The notes under the pieces are model-generated. The model was not told where the DNA came from, searched no databases, and saw only the letters and a list, made by a program, of their open reading frames with translations. The position numbers and the translations under genes were made by a program. Below are positions 1 through 7,812 of a stretch of DNA of 64,000 nucleotides, piece after piece. Each line of letters starts with the position of its first letter. Position 1 is the first letter of the stretch. The stretch lies in the NCBI GenBank assembly GCA_021801255.1, contig JAJYYH010000036.1, positions 62,001-126,000 on the forward strand, written 5' to 3'. Origin of the DNA: Pseudomonadota bacterium. Lineage in GTDB: Bacteria > Pseudomonadota > Alphaproteobacteria > Acetobacterales > Acetobacteraceae.

Positions 1-177
1 GCCGAAAACGGCCTCTTTGGCGTGCATGTCGATGCCGTGCTGGCGCGCTATCGCGTGCATGCCAGCTCGATGCTGCGTACCGTCACCGATCTCGCCGAGA
101 ACCGCCGCGCCCTCATCGCCCGCCTGCGCGCGCTGCACCCCTGGGTGCTCGAGGGACGGGATGGGCCGGAAAAATAA
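1..177 (+). CDS. C-terminal fragment of a probable glycosyltransferase (partial, runs off left edge)
   Basis: This is the 3' end of a gene that begins left of the window; 58 residues remain before a TAA. The visible tail reads VLARYRVHASSMLR, then a basic helix ending in LHPWVLEG. Tails of this type (YRxHxxSM, helix, HPW) are common at the C-terminus of family 2 glycosyltransferases acting on surface polysaccharides, and the convergent neighbour is also a glycosyltransferase. The assignment is inference because the catalytic domain lies outside the window. The last 65 bases overlap the end of the convergent ORF. The TAA is followed at once by AGACCGGGGG, the end of a dispersed repeat. Confidence 0.55.
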   Translation, partial: AENGLFGVHVDAVLARYRVHASSMLRTVTDLAENRRALIARLRALHPWVLEGRDGPEK

Positions 178-3100
178 AGACCGGGGGTCTTGCCCCTCGC
201 CTTAGCCCTTTTCCCCCCCCGAGGGCTTCGGCGATGTCGCGCAGCACCGCCTCCTGGCGGGCGCGCAGGATTTTTCCCCCGCCAAGCCGGCGCGCCGCAA
301 GACGGTGGAGGGCACGGATCTCGGCGAGATGGCGCCGGCGTGGGGTGCCGGCGGTGACGCTCGCGTCGTGGCGGCGATGGCGGTTGAGCGCGGCGGCGAC
401 ATAGGCGACGCTGCCGCCCGCGGCCCCGGCGAGCGCCTCGAGATAGAGCCGCCAGTCGCCGGCGAGGCGATAATCGGCAAGATCATCAGCCCGCGCCAGC
501 GCGCCCAGGAGCGCGGTGCGCCGCCAGACGACGGCGGACGCATTGAGAATGAGATTGCGCTCGGCGAGAAAGCGTCGCGCGAAACCATCCGCGGTGAACA
601 CGTCATCGGCGGCCAGCGCGCCCGGCCCGGCGCTCGCCGCGTAATAGGCGCGATAATCGGGCCACAGCACGCGGTCCGCGGCGTCGATCGCGGCACTGTC
701 GGTGAATCCGAGGATCGCATCGGGGGCCGCGGCCAGGGAAGCCGCGAGGCGCTCCAGAAAACGCGGCTCGGCGCTGTCATCGGCCTCGGCGATCCAGAGG
801 AAGTCGCCACGCGCCAGTTCGGCGGCGCGGCGCCACTGCGCGAACACCGAGCCGGAATTTTCCCCGGCACGGACAATCCGCAGATCGCGCTGCCACGCCG
901 CCGCCGTCGCCTCGGCGATGGCGATGCTGTCATCGCGCGAGGCGTCATCGAGCAGGATGACCTCGCGGACCGGATAGGTCTGGCTGAAAATCGCGGCGAG
1001 CCGGGCGGGCAGGAAGCGGCCATAGTCGTAGTTCGGCACCACCACCGAGATGCCAAGAAGCTCGGGACAAGCGAGCTGGAGCAGCGCGTCGGCGTAGTCG
1101 CCAAACGGGCTCGCCTTCGCCGCGGCGGCGGCGCGGCGAAGGCGCTCCGCCCGGCTCGGAATCGCGCGGGTGCAGGCCACCAAGGCGCGCGCCATGGCAT
1201 CGGCATCGGCGAAGGGCACCACCTCGCCGGCAGCCCTCGCGGTAATGAACTCCGCCGCCCCGCCGCTGCCGGCAAAGGCGATAATCGGCAGGCCGGCGGC
1301 GGCGGCCTCCAGCATCACCGAGGGGTAGGGGTCTTCGCGTGAGGGCAGCAGCAGCGCGTCGGCGGCCGAGAGCCATTCCGTGACGTTATCGCAAAACCCG
1401 GGAAAATGCGCCGTGCGGCTGGCCTCGGCGGCGGCGATCTCGGGGTCGAGATAGGTCGCGATCTGGCGGTCGATGCGGCCGAGCCAGGCGAGATGGACAT
1501 GCCGCCCACGCCGGCGCAACGCCCGCCAGACCTGGAGGAACAGATCGAACCCCTTGCGCAGATCGCCATAGCCGACCCCAACCGCCAGCACCGCCTCGGG
1601 CCCAAGCCCAAGCCCGCGCCGCAACCGCCGCCGCGCTTCGGGGGAAAAGCGGATATCCTGGTAGAGACCCTGAGGCAGGATGCGCGCCCGCTCAGGCGGC
1701 AGAGGCGCCAGCGTGGCAAAGCGATCACGCACGAAGGCCGCGGGAAACACCACCTGGTGCGTAACGCGCACCGCCGCCCTGGCCGCCTCCTGAAGCTGCT
1801 TCTCGCGGATCAGTTGCGGCAGTTCGTGGATCAAGAGGATCGGCGTGATGCCCTGGCGCACCAGTTCGGGGCAATGCGCGGCGGCGGCGGCGGTGTTGAC
1901 GATCGCCCGGCGCACGCCCTTGCCGTGATAGAGCCCGCGCAGCGCCGTGGCGAAGCTCGCTTCGTCGCGGGTAATGAGGGTCGGCGCCACCTTGCCGTAT
2001 TCGCCCTCGAGCGGGCCGCTCTCGCCGAGCAGGAAGGTGAGCTGGACGCCGCAGACGCGGGTGAGATAGCGGCCGAGATGGAGCAGCAATTGCTGCGCGC
2101 CATGGCTGAGCGCGTCATGCCCGACCAGCACCAGGGCGGTCGGCGTGCTGGGCTGGGCAAGGCCGGCGATGGCGCGGCCGGTGGCATTGAGGAAGGCGGC
2201 GCCGAAATGCACGTCGGGTTCGAGATAGGCGGCCTCGGTCCACTCGTTCCAGGCATTGACGCAGACCAGCGCCGTGCCGGCGAAGGGTCGCGCGCGGGCG
2301 GCCTCGATCAGTCGCTCCAGCCAGGCCTGATAGCGCGCCGGGGTCGCGCCCTGCACCACCAGCCCCTGGCCCTCGCGCCGCGCGTCATTGTCCCAGCCGG
2401 GAATGGCGGTCTTGATCAGGGGAAAATCGGGTGGCGGGGCGGCCAGCGAATTTTTTGCGAGCGCCTCGAAATCATAGACCTCGGCGGTAAAATCGGTATC
2501 GAACAGGTCGAGCTTGGGATTGATCGGGGTGAGGCCGGCGGTGAGTTTGTGGGGTGGGAACTCGACCGCGCCATCGAGCCCCAAGGGGCGCGGATCCTCC
2601 TCGCCGAAACTCTGCGCCATGACCAGCAGCGGGTTCTCGCCATGCGCGCTCTGGAACAGCGCCCGCCAACGCGCGATGGTCGCGGCGCGGCCGGGGATTT
2701 GGGCGGCACGATAGATGAAAAGCAGCGGCCTGCCGTCGAGGCGGATATAGCGCGGATCGGCGAAATGGCGGGCGAAGGAGGCGATCAGCGCCGCCTCGTC
2801 GGCCTCGCGATAATCCTGCGCGATCAGCACCTCGCGCTCCATCCCGTCCCAGCGCCGCGTCCAGTTCTCGTTCGCCCACATCAGACAGAAGGGAAAATCG
2901 AGGCCCCGGTCGGCGAGGAACGCCTCGAGCGGCCGATCGAGCAGGCGGCGGCGGTTGAACCAGTAGTAATAAAAAACGAATCCGCCGAGCCCGGCGCCCC
3001 TGGCGAGCGCGATCTGGCGGCGCAACACGGCGCTCCCCTCGAGCGTGTAGTGGCCGAGATCGCGCGGGATGCGTGGCTGGTAGTGGCCGGAAAACCGCGG

Positions 3101-3955
3101 CAGGGCACGATGGAGATTGGTCCATTCAGTAAAGCCCTTGCCCCACCAGGCATCGTTTTCCGCGCAAGCGTGGAACTGCGGCAGGTAGAAGGCGAGCACG
3201 CGGGCAAGCGGGGCGAGCCCGGCCGGGATCGGCTGCACCTCCTCGAAAAACGGGCCGGGGCGGGTATTGCGGCGCATCTCGCGGGGCAGGCTGGTCTCGC
3301 CGCCGGGCGGCGCGGGATGGATGCCCGGCTCGTCGCGATGGCGAAGGTAATGCAGCAAAGGGTTGGCTTCCGGGTCGCCGCGCAGATAGCGCTGGCGGTA
3401 AAAGCGCCCGTCAAATCCGGCCGAAGGGTTGCGGTTTTCGCGAAACCCCTGGACCATGTAGTGCTCGACCGGGTCCATCCCGGCGGCGGCGACGTCGGGA
3501 TAGGTTTCGAGGTACCAGCGGCTGTCGAATTCGGCGATCGGGCTGGTCTCGCCGCTCTGACGGCGGGCGAGGAAATGCGCGAGCGCGCCCTCCTCGGGCG
3601 GCACATTCCAGCGCGCGCGATACCAGGCGGGGTCGAAAATGAGGATCGGACGGCGGCCTTCCGCCTCGCCGATGGTGTGATAGTGCAGCAGCGGGTCGAT
3701 GCCCTCGGTGCGCGCATCGAGGTTCTCGGCGAGATAGAAGGCCGGATCGAAATAAGGATTGGGCCGCCGCCCCTCACGCCAGCCATGGCGGTGATAGTGC
3801 AGCAGCGGGTCAAGGCCGCGCTCCGCGACATCGGGGTTTTCGCTGCGGTAATGGTGGGCGTCGAACAAACCCGAACGCTGGAGTTCCGCCAGCGCGGCGG
3901 CCTCGTGGAGGCGTGCCGCGTCGGCGGCGAGCGGAGAAAAATCAGCCGGGCTCAT
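113..3955 (-). CDS. Multidomain glycosyltransferase: N-terminal repeats, WbsX-like GH99 domain, GT4 and GT2 domains
   Basis: A 1280-residue cytosolic enzyme probably involved in O-antigen or capsule assembly. Residues about 30-215 carry about five repeats of roughly 40 residues built on FDxxxYxxxNPDV...GxDPLLHYxxxGxxEGRRP. Residues about 245-590 are a WbsX-like domain (LAFYLPQFHACAENDAWWG, ending near NAWNEWTEAAYLEP). Residues about 600-950 look like a GT4 Rossmann-type transferase with LLLPSREDPYPSVMLEAAAAG. From about residue 966 there is a GT2 domain (ISVVVPNYDYGRFL, LLDDASRDDS, WIAEADDS). The ATG at 3955 is the first start in frame. The last 30 or so residues are low-complexity and are read through a dispersed repeat into the antisense of the neighbouring gene, so the true end may once have been earlier. 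A TATAAT sequence lies about 210 bp upstream. Confidence 0.85.
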   Translation of the reverse strand: MSPADFSPLAADAARLHEAAALAELQRSGLFDAHHYRSENPDVAERGLDPLLHYHRHGWREGRRPNPYFDPAFYLAENLDARTEGIDPLLHYHTIGEAEGRRPILIFDPAWYRARWNVPPEEGALAHFLARRQSGETSPIAEFDSRWYLETYPDVAAAGMDPVEHYMVQGFRENRNPSAGFDGRFYRQRYLRGDPEANPLLHYLRHRDEPGIHPAPPGGETSLPREMRRNTRPGPFFEEVQPIPAGLAPLARVLAFYLPQFHACAENDAWWGKGFTEWTNLHRALPRFSGHYQPRIPRDLGHYTLEGSAVLRRQIALARGAGLGGFVFYYYWFNRRRLLDRPLEAFLADRGLDFPFCLMWANENWTRRWDGMEREVLIAQDYREADEAALIASFARHFADPRYIRLDGRPLLFIYRAAQIPGRAATIARWRALFQSAHGENPLLVMAQSFGEEDPRPLGLDGAVEFPPHKLTAGLTPINPKLDLFDTDFTAEVYDFEALAKNSLAAPPPDFPLIKTAIPGWDNDARREGQGLVVQGATPARYQAWLERLIEAARARPFAGTALVCVNAWNEWTEAAYLEPDVHFGAAFLNATGRAIAGLAQPSTPTALVLVGHDALSHGAQQLLLHLGRYLTRVCGVQLTFLLGESGPLEGEYGKVAPTLITRDEASFATALRGLYHGKGVRRAIVNTAAAAAHCPELVRQGITPILLIHELPQLIREKQLQEAARAAVRVTHQVVFPAAFVRDRFATLAPLPPERARILPQGLYQDIRFSPEARRRLRRGLGLGPEAVLAVGVGYGDLRKGFDLFLQVWRALRRRGRHVHLAWLGRIDRQIATYLDPEIAAAEASRTAHFPGFCDNVTEWLSAADALLLPSREDPYPSVMLEAAAAGLPIIAFAGSGGAAEFITARAAGEVVPFADADAMARALVACTRAIPSRAERLRRAAAAAKASPFGDYADALLQLACPELLGISVVVPNYDYGRFLPARLAAIFSQTYPVREVILLDDASRDDSIAIAEATAAAWQRDLRIVRAGENSGSVFAQWRRAAELARGDFLWIAEADDSAEPRFLERLAASLAAAPDAILGFTDSAAIDAADRVLWPDYRAYYAASAGPGALAADDVFTADGFARRFLAERNLILNASAVVWRRTALLGALARADDLADYRLAGDWRLYLEALAGAAGGSVAYVAAALNRHRRHDASVTAGTPRRRHLAEIRALHRLAARRLGGGKILRARQEAVLRDIAEALGGGKGLRRGARPPVFIFPAHPVPRAPRGAARAGGR
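178..204 (+). repeat. Dispersed palindromic repeat, copy A (short, degenerate)
   Basis: AGACCGGGGGTCTTGCCCCTCGCC immediately follows the TAA stop of the left-edge gene and is read through by the convergent 1280-residue ORF. It matches the terminal AGACC(A/G)GGGG module of copies B and D but lacks the inner modules. Probably a truncated copy. Confidence 0.45.
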
Positions 3956-4381
3956 CGCGCCCTGACGGGGAATAGCGCGGGGCCGCGGCGCGCGGATAGG
4001 GGAACGTCCCCGGCGGCTCGGCGGCGCCCGAGGGAAATGAGCGTCGAGCGGGGCGTCGTGGCGAGGAAAGTGACCCCGCGGTGCTGGGTTGCATCAGGCG
4101 CCTGTGAGCTGCGAATCGGTTCAGAAATTCTTAATCAATTCTACCTCAGTGCAAAAGAGAAATTATAAATTCCCGCTTAAATAGCATTTCTTTCCGATAT
4201 GCCCGTCTTCCTGTCGATATGCCCGTCTCGTTCGCGGCCGCCCTGCCGCTGATCGCGGGGGACGCAACCGCGTGCCGGCACACGATCGACCTCCGAGATC
4301 AGCGCGGAACGCCCTGCCGGGCCATGTTTTCCACCCCTCACGCGGTTTCCCAATCGGGCCCGGCGTGCCATCCTCGCCGCC
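3956..4381. other. Intergenic region with an AT-rich core between divergent genes
   Basis: These 426 bases separate the minus-strand glycosyltransferase from recX. Positions about 4125-4195 are strikingly AT-rich for this genome. They contain a perfect TATAAT on the minus strand at 4162-4167, although no good -35 lies at the right distance. A 14-bp direct repeat, CGATATGCCCGTCT, occurs at 4195-4208 and 4215-4228 (20 bp apart, about two helical turns), and could be paired regulator half-sites. I see no convincing small gene; the ORFs listed here are shadows. Confidence 0.4.
4162..4167 (-). promoter_or_regulatory. Possible -10 element for the large glycosyltransferase gene
   Basis: A perfect TATAAT hexamer on the minus strand in the AT-rich core of the intergenic region, about 205 bases upstream of the glycosyltransferase ATG. 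The expected -35 position has only GAAATG, a poor match, so an activator may be needed or the hexamer may be chance in AT-rich sequence. Confidence 0.3.
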
Positions 4382-4978
4382 GTGACGCCCCCCGCCTCCG
4401 CCCCGCTTCCGCCCGACGCCGCCCTGCTGCATGAAGCGGCGCTCGCCCATCTCGCGCGCTTTGCCAGCAGCGCCGCCGGGCTGGCGCGGGTGCTGGAGCG
4501 GCGGATCGCCCGCTGGCAGCGCGCAGCCGCCGTGGCCGGCGAGGCTGCGACCGTGGAACAGCAGGGGGCGGCGGCGCGCCTGGCGGCGCGCGAGGTGGTG
4601 GCGCGGCTGGTGGCGGCGGGCGTCATCGACGATGCTGCCTTTGCCGCGACACGGGCCGCGCGTCTCAACCGCGCCGGACGCTCGCGGCGCGGCATCGCCG
4701 CCCATCTCGCCGCCCGCGGCATCGCCGGGGAGACGCTGCGCGAGGCCCTGCCGGAAAATCCCGAGGCGGAACTCGCCGCCGCCCTGGTGCTGGCTCGCCG
4801 CCGCCGCCTCGGCCCTTTCCACCCCTCCCCGCCCACCGTCGCGCTCGACGCCTCGGAGACCCGGCGCGCGCTTGCCATCCTCGCCCGCGCCGGGTTTTCC
4901 CGCGCCATCGCCGAAGCCGCGCTGGCAATGGCGCCGGCGCAAGCCGAGGCGCTGGTACTGCGCCTGTTGCGCGGCTGA
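4382..4978 (+). CDS. recX: RecX-family regulatory protein
   Basis: A 198-residue protein of the RecX family, which binds RecA filaments and limits recombinase activity in the cytosol. The N-terminus LLHEAALAHLARFASS...LARVLERRIARW is the typical RecX opening helix, followed by VARLVAAGVIDDAAFAATRAARLNRAGRSRRGIAAHLAARGI, the tandem three-helix repeat region. Length fits the family. The start is GTG at 4382, with no strong Shine-Dalgarno visible. recA is not adjacent. The gene is followed after 3 bases by azlC, so the two may be co-transcribed, though no functional link is evident. Confidence 0.85.
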   Translation: MTPPASAPLPPDAALLHEAALAHLARFASSAAGLARVLERRIARWQRAAAVAGEAATVEQQGAAARLAAREVVARLVAAGVIDDAAFAATRAARLNRAGRSRRGIAAHLAARGIAGETLREALPENPEAELAAALVLARRRRLGPFHPSPPTVALDASETRRALAILARAGFSRAIAEAALAMAPAQAEALVLRLLRG

Positions 4979-4981
4979 ACC

Positions 4982-5686
4982 ATGCGCGCGCGGCATTTTA
5001 CCAGCGCTGCCCTGGCGCGCGGTGCCCGGCGCAGCCTGGCGATCGCGCTCGGCCTCGCGCCCTTCGGCTTGGTGGTCGGCGTGCTCGCCGCCGGCAAGGG
5101 GCTCTCGCTGGTCGAGACCGGGCTGATGAGCGGGCTGGTTTTCGCCGGCGCGAGCCAGATCCTCGCCCTCGATCTCTGGACCCATCCCGCCCCCATTCTC
5201 GCCGTCACCTTCGCCGCCTTCGCGGTCAATCTGCGCATGGCGCTGATGGGCCCGGCCCTCGCCGCCTGGCTCGAAAAACTCTCGGGCTGGCGGCTCTGGG
5301 GCAATCTTTTCCTGCTGGTCGATCACGGTTTCGCGCTGGCCATCGCCGAGGGGCGCAAGGGCGAGCGCGATGGCGGGTTTCTGTTCGGCGCCGGGCTGGT
5401 TTTGTGGGTTGCCTGGCTCGCCTGTAGCCTGCTCGGGCATGTGCTCGGAACGGCGCTCCGGCCGCCGCGCGGCCACCCGCTGTTTTTCGCCGCCCTCGCC
5501 GCCTTCGTCAGTCTCCTGGTGCCGCTTTGGCGCGGTCGCCATGACGCGCTGCCCTGGCTCGCCGCCGCCGGCGTCGCGCTGCCGGTCGCGCGCCTCGCCC
5601 CGCACGGGGCCTGGCACGTGGTGGCCGCCGCCCTCGCCGGCGGGCTGGTCGGCGCCTGGCGCGAGCGGCGGCAGGGAACGGCATGA
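4982..5686 (+). CDS. azlC: AzlC-family branched-chain amino acid exporter, large subunit
   Basis: A 234-residue inner-membrane protein of the AzlC family, which with AzlD forms an exporter associated with branched-chain amino acids and their analogues. The N-terminal IALGLAPFGLVVGVLAAGKGLSLVETGLMSGLVFAGASQ segment is the family hallmark, followed by several hydrophobic helices and a second hydrophobic bundle near the C-terminus. It starts 3 bases after recX and its stop overlaps the start of azlD by 4 bases, indicating translational coupling. Substrate is inferred from the family only. Confidence 0.88.
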   Translation: MRARHFTSAALARGARRSLAIALGLAPFGLVVGVLAAGKGLSLVETGLMSGLVFAGASQILALDLWTHPAPILAVTFAAFAVNLRMALMGPALAAWLEKLSGWRLWGNLFLLVDHGFALAIAEGRKGERDGGFLFGAGLVLWVAWLACSLLGHVLGTALRPPRGHPLFFAALAAFVSLLVPLWRGRHDALPWLAAAGVALPVARLAPHGAWHVVAAALAGGLVGAWRERRQGTA

Positions 5687-5982
5687 TCGAGACCGCCAAT
5701 CTGCTCGCCATTCTGGGCATGGCGTTGGCGACGCTCGCCTGCCGCGCCGGGGGCTATTTCCTCTTCCGCGCGCTCCGTCCGAGCCCGTTTCTGCGCGCCA
5801 TGCTCGGCTACGTGCCGGGGGCGCTTTTCGTTGGCTATGTCGTCCCGGCGCTGGCGGCGGGCGGGCTCAAGGAGTGGCTCGGCGCGGCGGCGACGCTGGT
5901 GGCGATGCGTCTCTCGGGCAACGTCGCGGTCGGCATTGCCGCCGGGACCGCCGCCGCCTGGGCGGTGTGGCTGCTGCGATGA
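5683..5982 (+). CDS. azlD: AzlD-family transporter small subunit
   Basis: A 99-residue membrane protein with three to four hydrophobic helices, matching the AzlD domain (TLACRAGGYFLFRALRPSPFLRAMLGYVPGALFVGYVVPAL). It is expected to pair with AzlC in the inner membrane to export branched-chain amino acids. Its ATG overlaps the azlC stop (ATGA), so it is translated in a coupled fashion. Length and order match azlCD pairs in other proteobacteria. Confidence 0.87.
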   Translation: MIETANLLAILGMALATLACRAGGYFLFRALRPSPFLRAMLGYVPGALFVGYVVPALAAGGLKEWLGAAATLVAMRLSGNVAVGIAAGTAAAWAVWLLR

Positions 5983-5995
5983 GCCGGGCCAGGCC

Positions 5996-7171
5996 ATGAG
6001 ATGGGCCGTGAGCGGGGCGGGGCGGTTGATGCTCGGGGGCGCGAGCGCGACCTTTCTCGGCGTCGGGTTGCAGCGCTTCGCCTATTCGCTGCTGCTGCCC
6101 GCGATGGTCGAGGCGCATTGGCTGGGCGCGGGAGCGGGCGGCGCGCTGGGGGCGGCCAATCTCGGCGGTTATCTCGCCGGCGCCCTGTTCGGCCCCTGGC
6201 TCGGCCAGCGGTTGGGGCTGATCCCGGTGCTGCGTGGGGCGATGCTGCTGGCCGCCGGCTGTTTTGCGTTCTGCGCGCTGCCGGGAGGGCTATGGTGGTT
6301 TCTGCCCTGGCGGGTTCTCGCCGGGGCCGCCGGGGGCGCGCTGATGGTGCTCGCCGGCCCCGCCGTGCAGGCGGCGATGCCGCTCAAGCTGCGCGGACTC
6401 GCCGCCGGCCTGACCTTCACCGGGGTCGGCGCCGGCATCGTTTTTGGCGCCCTGATGGTGCCGGCCCTGTTGCCGGCGGGGCTCACCGTGACCTGGCTGG
6501 CACTCGCGCTTGCGGGTCTGGTGGTGAGCGCCGGCGCCTGGCGGCTCTGGCCGCTTGCCGCGCCAGCGCCACGCCGGGCGCTGTTCGGCGCCGCGCGCCG
6601 CCCCGCCGGACGGCGGCTGATCGCGGCCTATGCCACGATCGCCATCGCGACGACCCCGCATATGCTGTGGTGGCCCGATTTCATCGCCCGCGGGCTCGGC
6701 CGTGGCACTGGCTCGGGAAGCGCGTTCTGGCTCTTGTTTGGCCTCGCCGCCGCCGGCGGGCCAGCGCTCTGCGGGCGGCTTGCCGATTGGTTCGGCGTCC
6801 GCCAGGCGCTCACCCTGGCGCTCATCGCCCAGGTGATCGATACCGCGCTACCCCTGCTTTCGACCGGTCGGCCGGCACTGATCGTCTCGACCCTGCTCGC
6901 CGGCGCCACCGCGACCGGGGTTTCCGGGCTGATGCTGCTCCGCACCCGCGAGGTCGCCGGCGAGGCCGCGCCAGGTCTCTGGAGCGTCGCGACCGCCGCC
7001 TATGGCGCGGCACAGACCGCGAGCGGCTTTCTCCTCGCCTGGCTTTATACGCGCACCGGCAGCCATCTGCCGCTGTTCGCGATCGGTCTCGCGGCCGCGC
7101 TGCTGACCCTGCCGCTCGCCGGCCTGAAGCCGGCGCGCCGACGCGAGCGGCTCGGCGATACGCCAGGATGA
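5996..7171 (+). CDS. MFS transporter, YbfB/YjiJ type
   Basis: A 391-residue major facilitator with about twelve hydrophobic segments. The N-terminus GGASATFLGVGLQRFAYSLLLPAMV and the following LGAANLGGYLAGALFGPWLGQRLG resemble YbfB/YjiJ-family carriers, whose substrates are largely unknown. The ORF is open further upstream, but that part overlaps azlD in another frame and is not hydrophobic, so I take the ATG at 5996, 13 bases after azlD. The gene could be the last of a recX-azlC-azlD-MFS run. Function beyond transport is not deducible. Confidence 0.8.
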   Translation: MRWAVSGAGRLMLGGASATFLGVGLQRFAYSLLLPAMVEAHWLGAGAGGALGAANLGGYLAGALFGPWLGQRLGLIPVLRGAMLLAAGCFAFCALPGGLWWFLPWRVLAGAAGGALMVLAGPAVQAAMPLKLRGLAAGLTFTGVGAGIVFGALMVPALLPAGLTVTWLALALAGLVVSAGAWRLWPLAAPAPRRALFGAARRPAGRRLIAAYATIAIATTPHMLWWPDFIARGLGRGTGSGSAFWLLFGLAAAGGPALCGRLADWFGVRQALTLALIAQVIDTALPLLSTGRPALIVSTLLAGATATGVSGLMLLRTREVAGEAAPGLWSVATAAYGAAQTASGFLLAWLYTRTGSHLPLFAIGLAAALLTLPLAGLKPARRRERLGDTPG

Positions 7172-7224
7172 AGGGATCGGAGGGGCCCGGGGCTCAGGGG
7201 GCGAGGGCCTTCTTTTGCGAACTC

Positions 7225-7803
7225 TCAGCCGGGCGAGGGCGCCGTGAGTTCGGCCGCGATGCGATCAGCGAGAGCGGCGAGCGCCGCGTCCATCGCCGCG
7301 ATCACGGCCTGCGCCGCGGCGCCCTGCGGCGGCCCGCGCCAATCGCCGCGCGCGGTGCGTGGCGCCGCCCCCGGCCGACGCACCGCGATCGTCGCCTGCA
7401 GTACCATCGCCCCCGCGGCGTCGCGATCGAGGCGCGCGAGATCGACCTCCACCACCGCGTCCGGGGCCGCGGTGATCGCCCCGCTTTCACGAAAAACCAG
7501 GCTTCCCGGCAGGCGTTGGCTGAGATCCTCCTGCAGCACGCGGCCGAGCATATCGCCGAGCGGCTCAGCCCAGCGGGCATTGGCCATGAGATGCAGCCGA
7601 TCCTCGCCCGCCGTGGCGATCAGGCCGGGCCGGTCGAGATACCCCGGGAGCCCGATACGCCGCAGCTCGATGAGGCGCGGCGCGCCGCCGCGTGGCACGC
7701 CCGGCACGGCCGCCAGGGTATAGAGCGCCGGGTCGGGTGAGGCGCAGCCAGGGAGTGCCAGCGCCAGCAACAGGGCGCGCCGGGAGAAAATTTTCGCGGT
7801 CAT
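7225..7803 (-). CDS. pqiC: PqiC-like ABC-type transport auxiliary lipoprotein
   Basis: A 192-residue lipoprotein: a short hydrophobic signal followed by a lipobox (LALPGC) near residue 19, then LYTLAAVPG and RIGLPGYLDRPGLI, typical of the DUF330/ABC_trans_aux family. PqiC sits in the outer membrane and forms a ring that receives the PqiB needle during lipid movement between membranes. It is the last gene of a pqiA-pqiB-pqiC operon, 9 bases after pqiB. Length matches E. coli PqiC. Confidence 0.85.
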   Translation of the reverse strand: MTAKIFSRRALLLALALPGCASPDPALYTLAAVPGVPRGGAPRLIELRRIGLPGYLDRPGLIATAGEDRLHLMANARWAEPLGDMLGRVLQEDLSQRLPGSLVFRESGAITAAPDAVVEVDLARLDRDAAGAMVLQATIAVRRPGAAPRTARGDWRGPPQGAAAQAVIAAMDAALAALADRIAAELTAPSPG

Positions 7804-7812
7804 GCGGGGCTC

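Noticed and set aside
1406-4168. 920-residue plus-strand ORF antisense to the large glycosyltransferase
   Set aside because: It lies opposite a gene with clear domains, and its translation is arginine/glycine-rich without recognisable motifs. It is a high-GC shadow.
4163-5617. 484-residue minus-strand ORF opposite recX and azlC
   Set aside because: Glutamine/glycine/arginine-rich antisense translation; both plus-strand genes have family motifs.
7172-7224. Further repeat copy between the MFS gene and pqiC
   Set aside because: GGAGGGGCCCGGGGCTCAGGG is G-rich but lacks the ordered modules and the AGACC end; probably chance.
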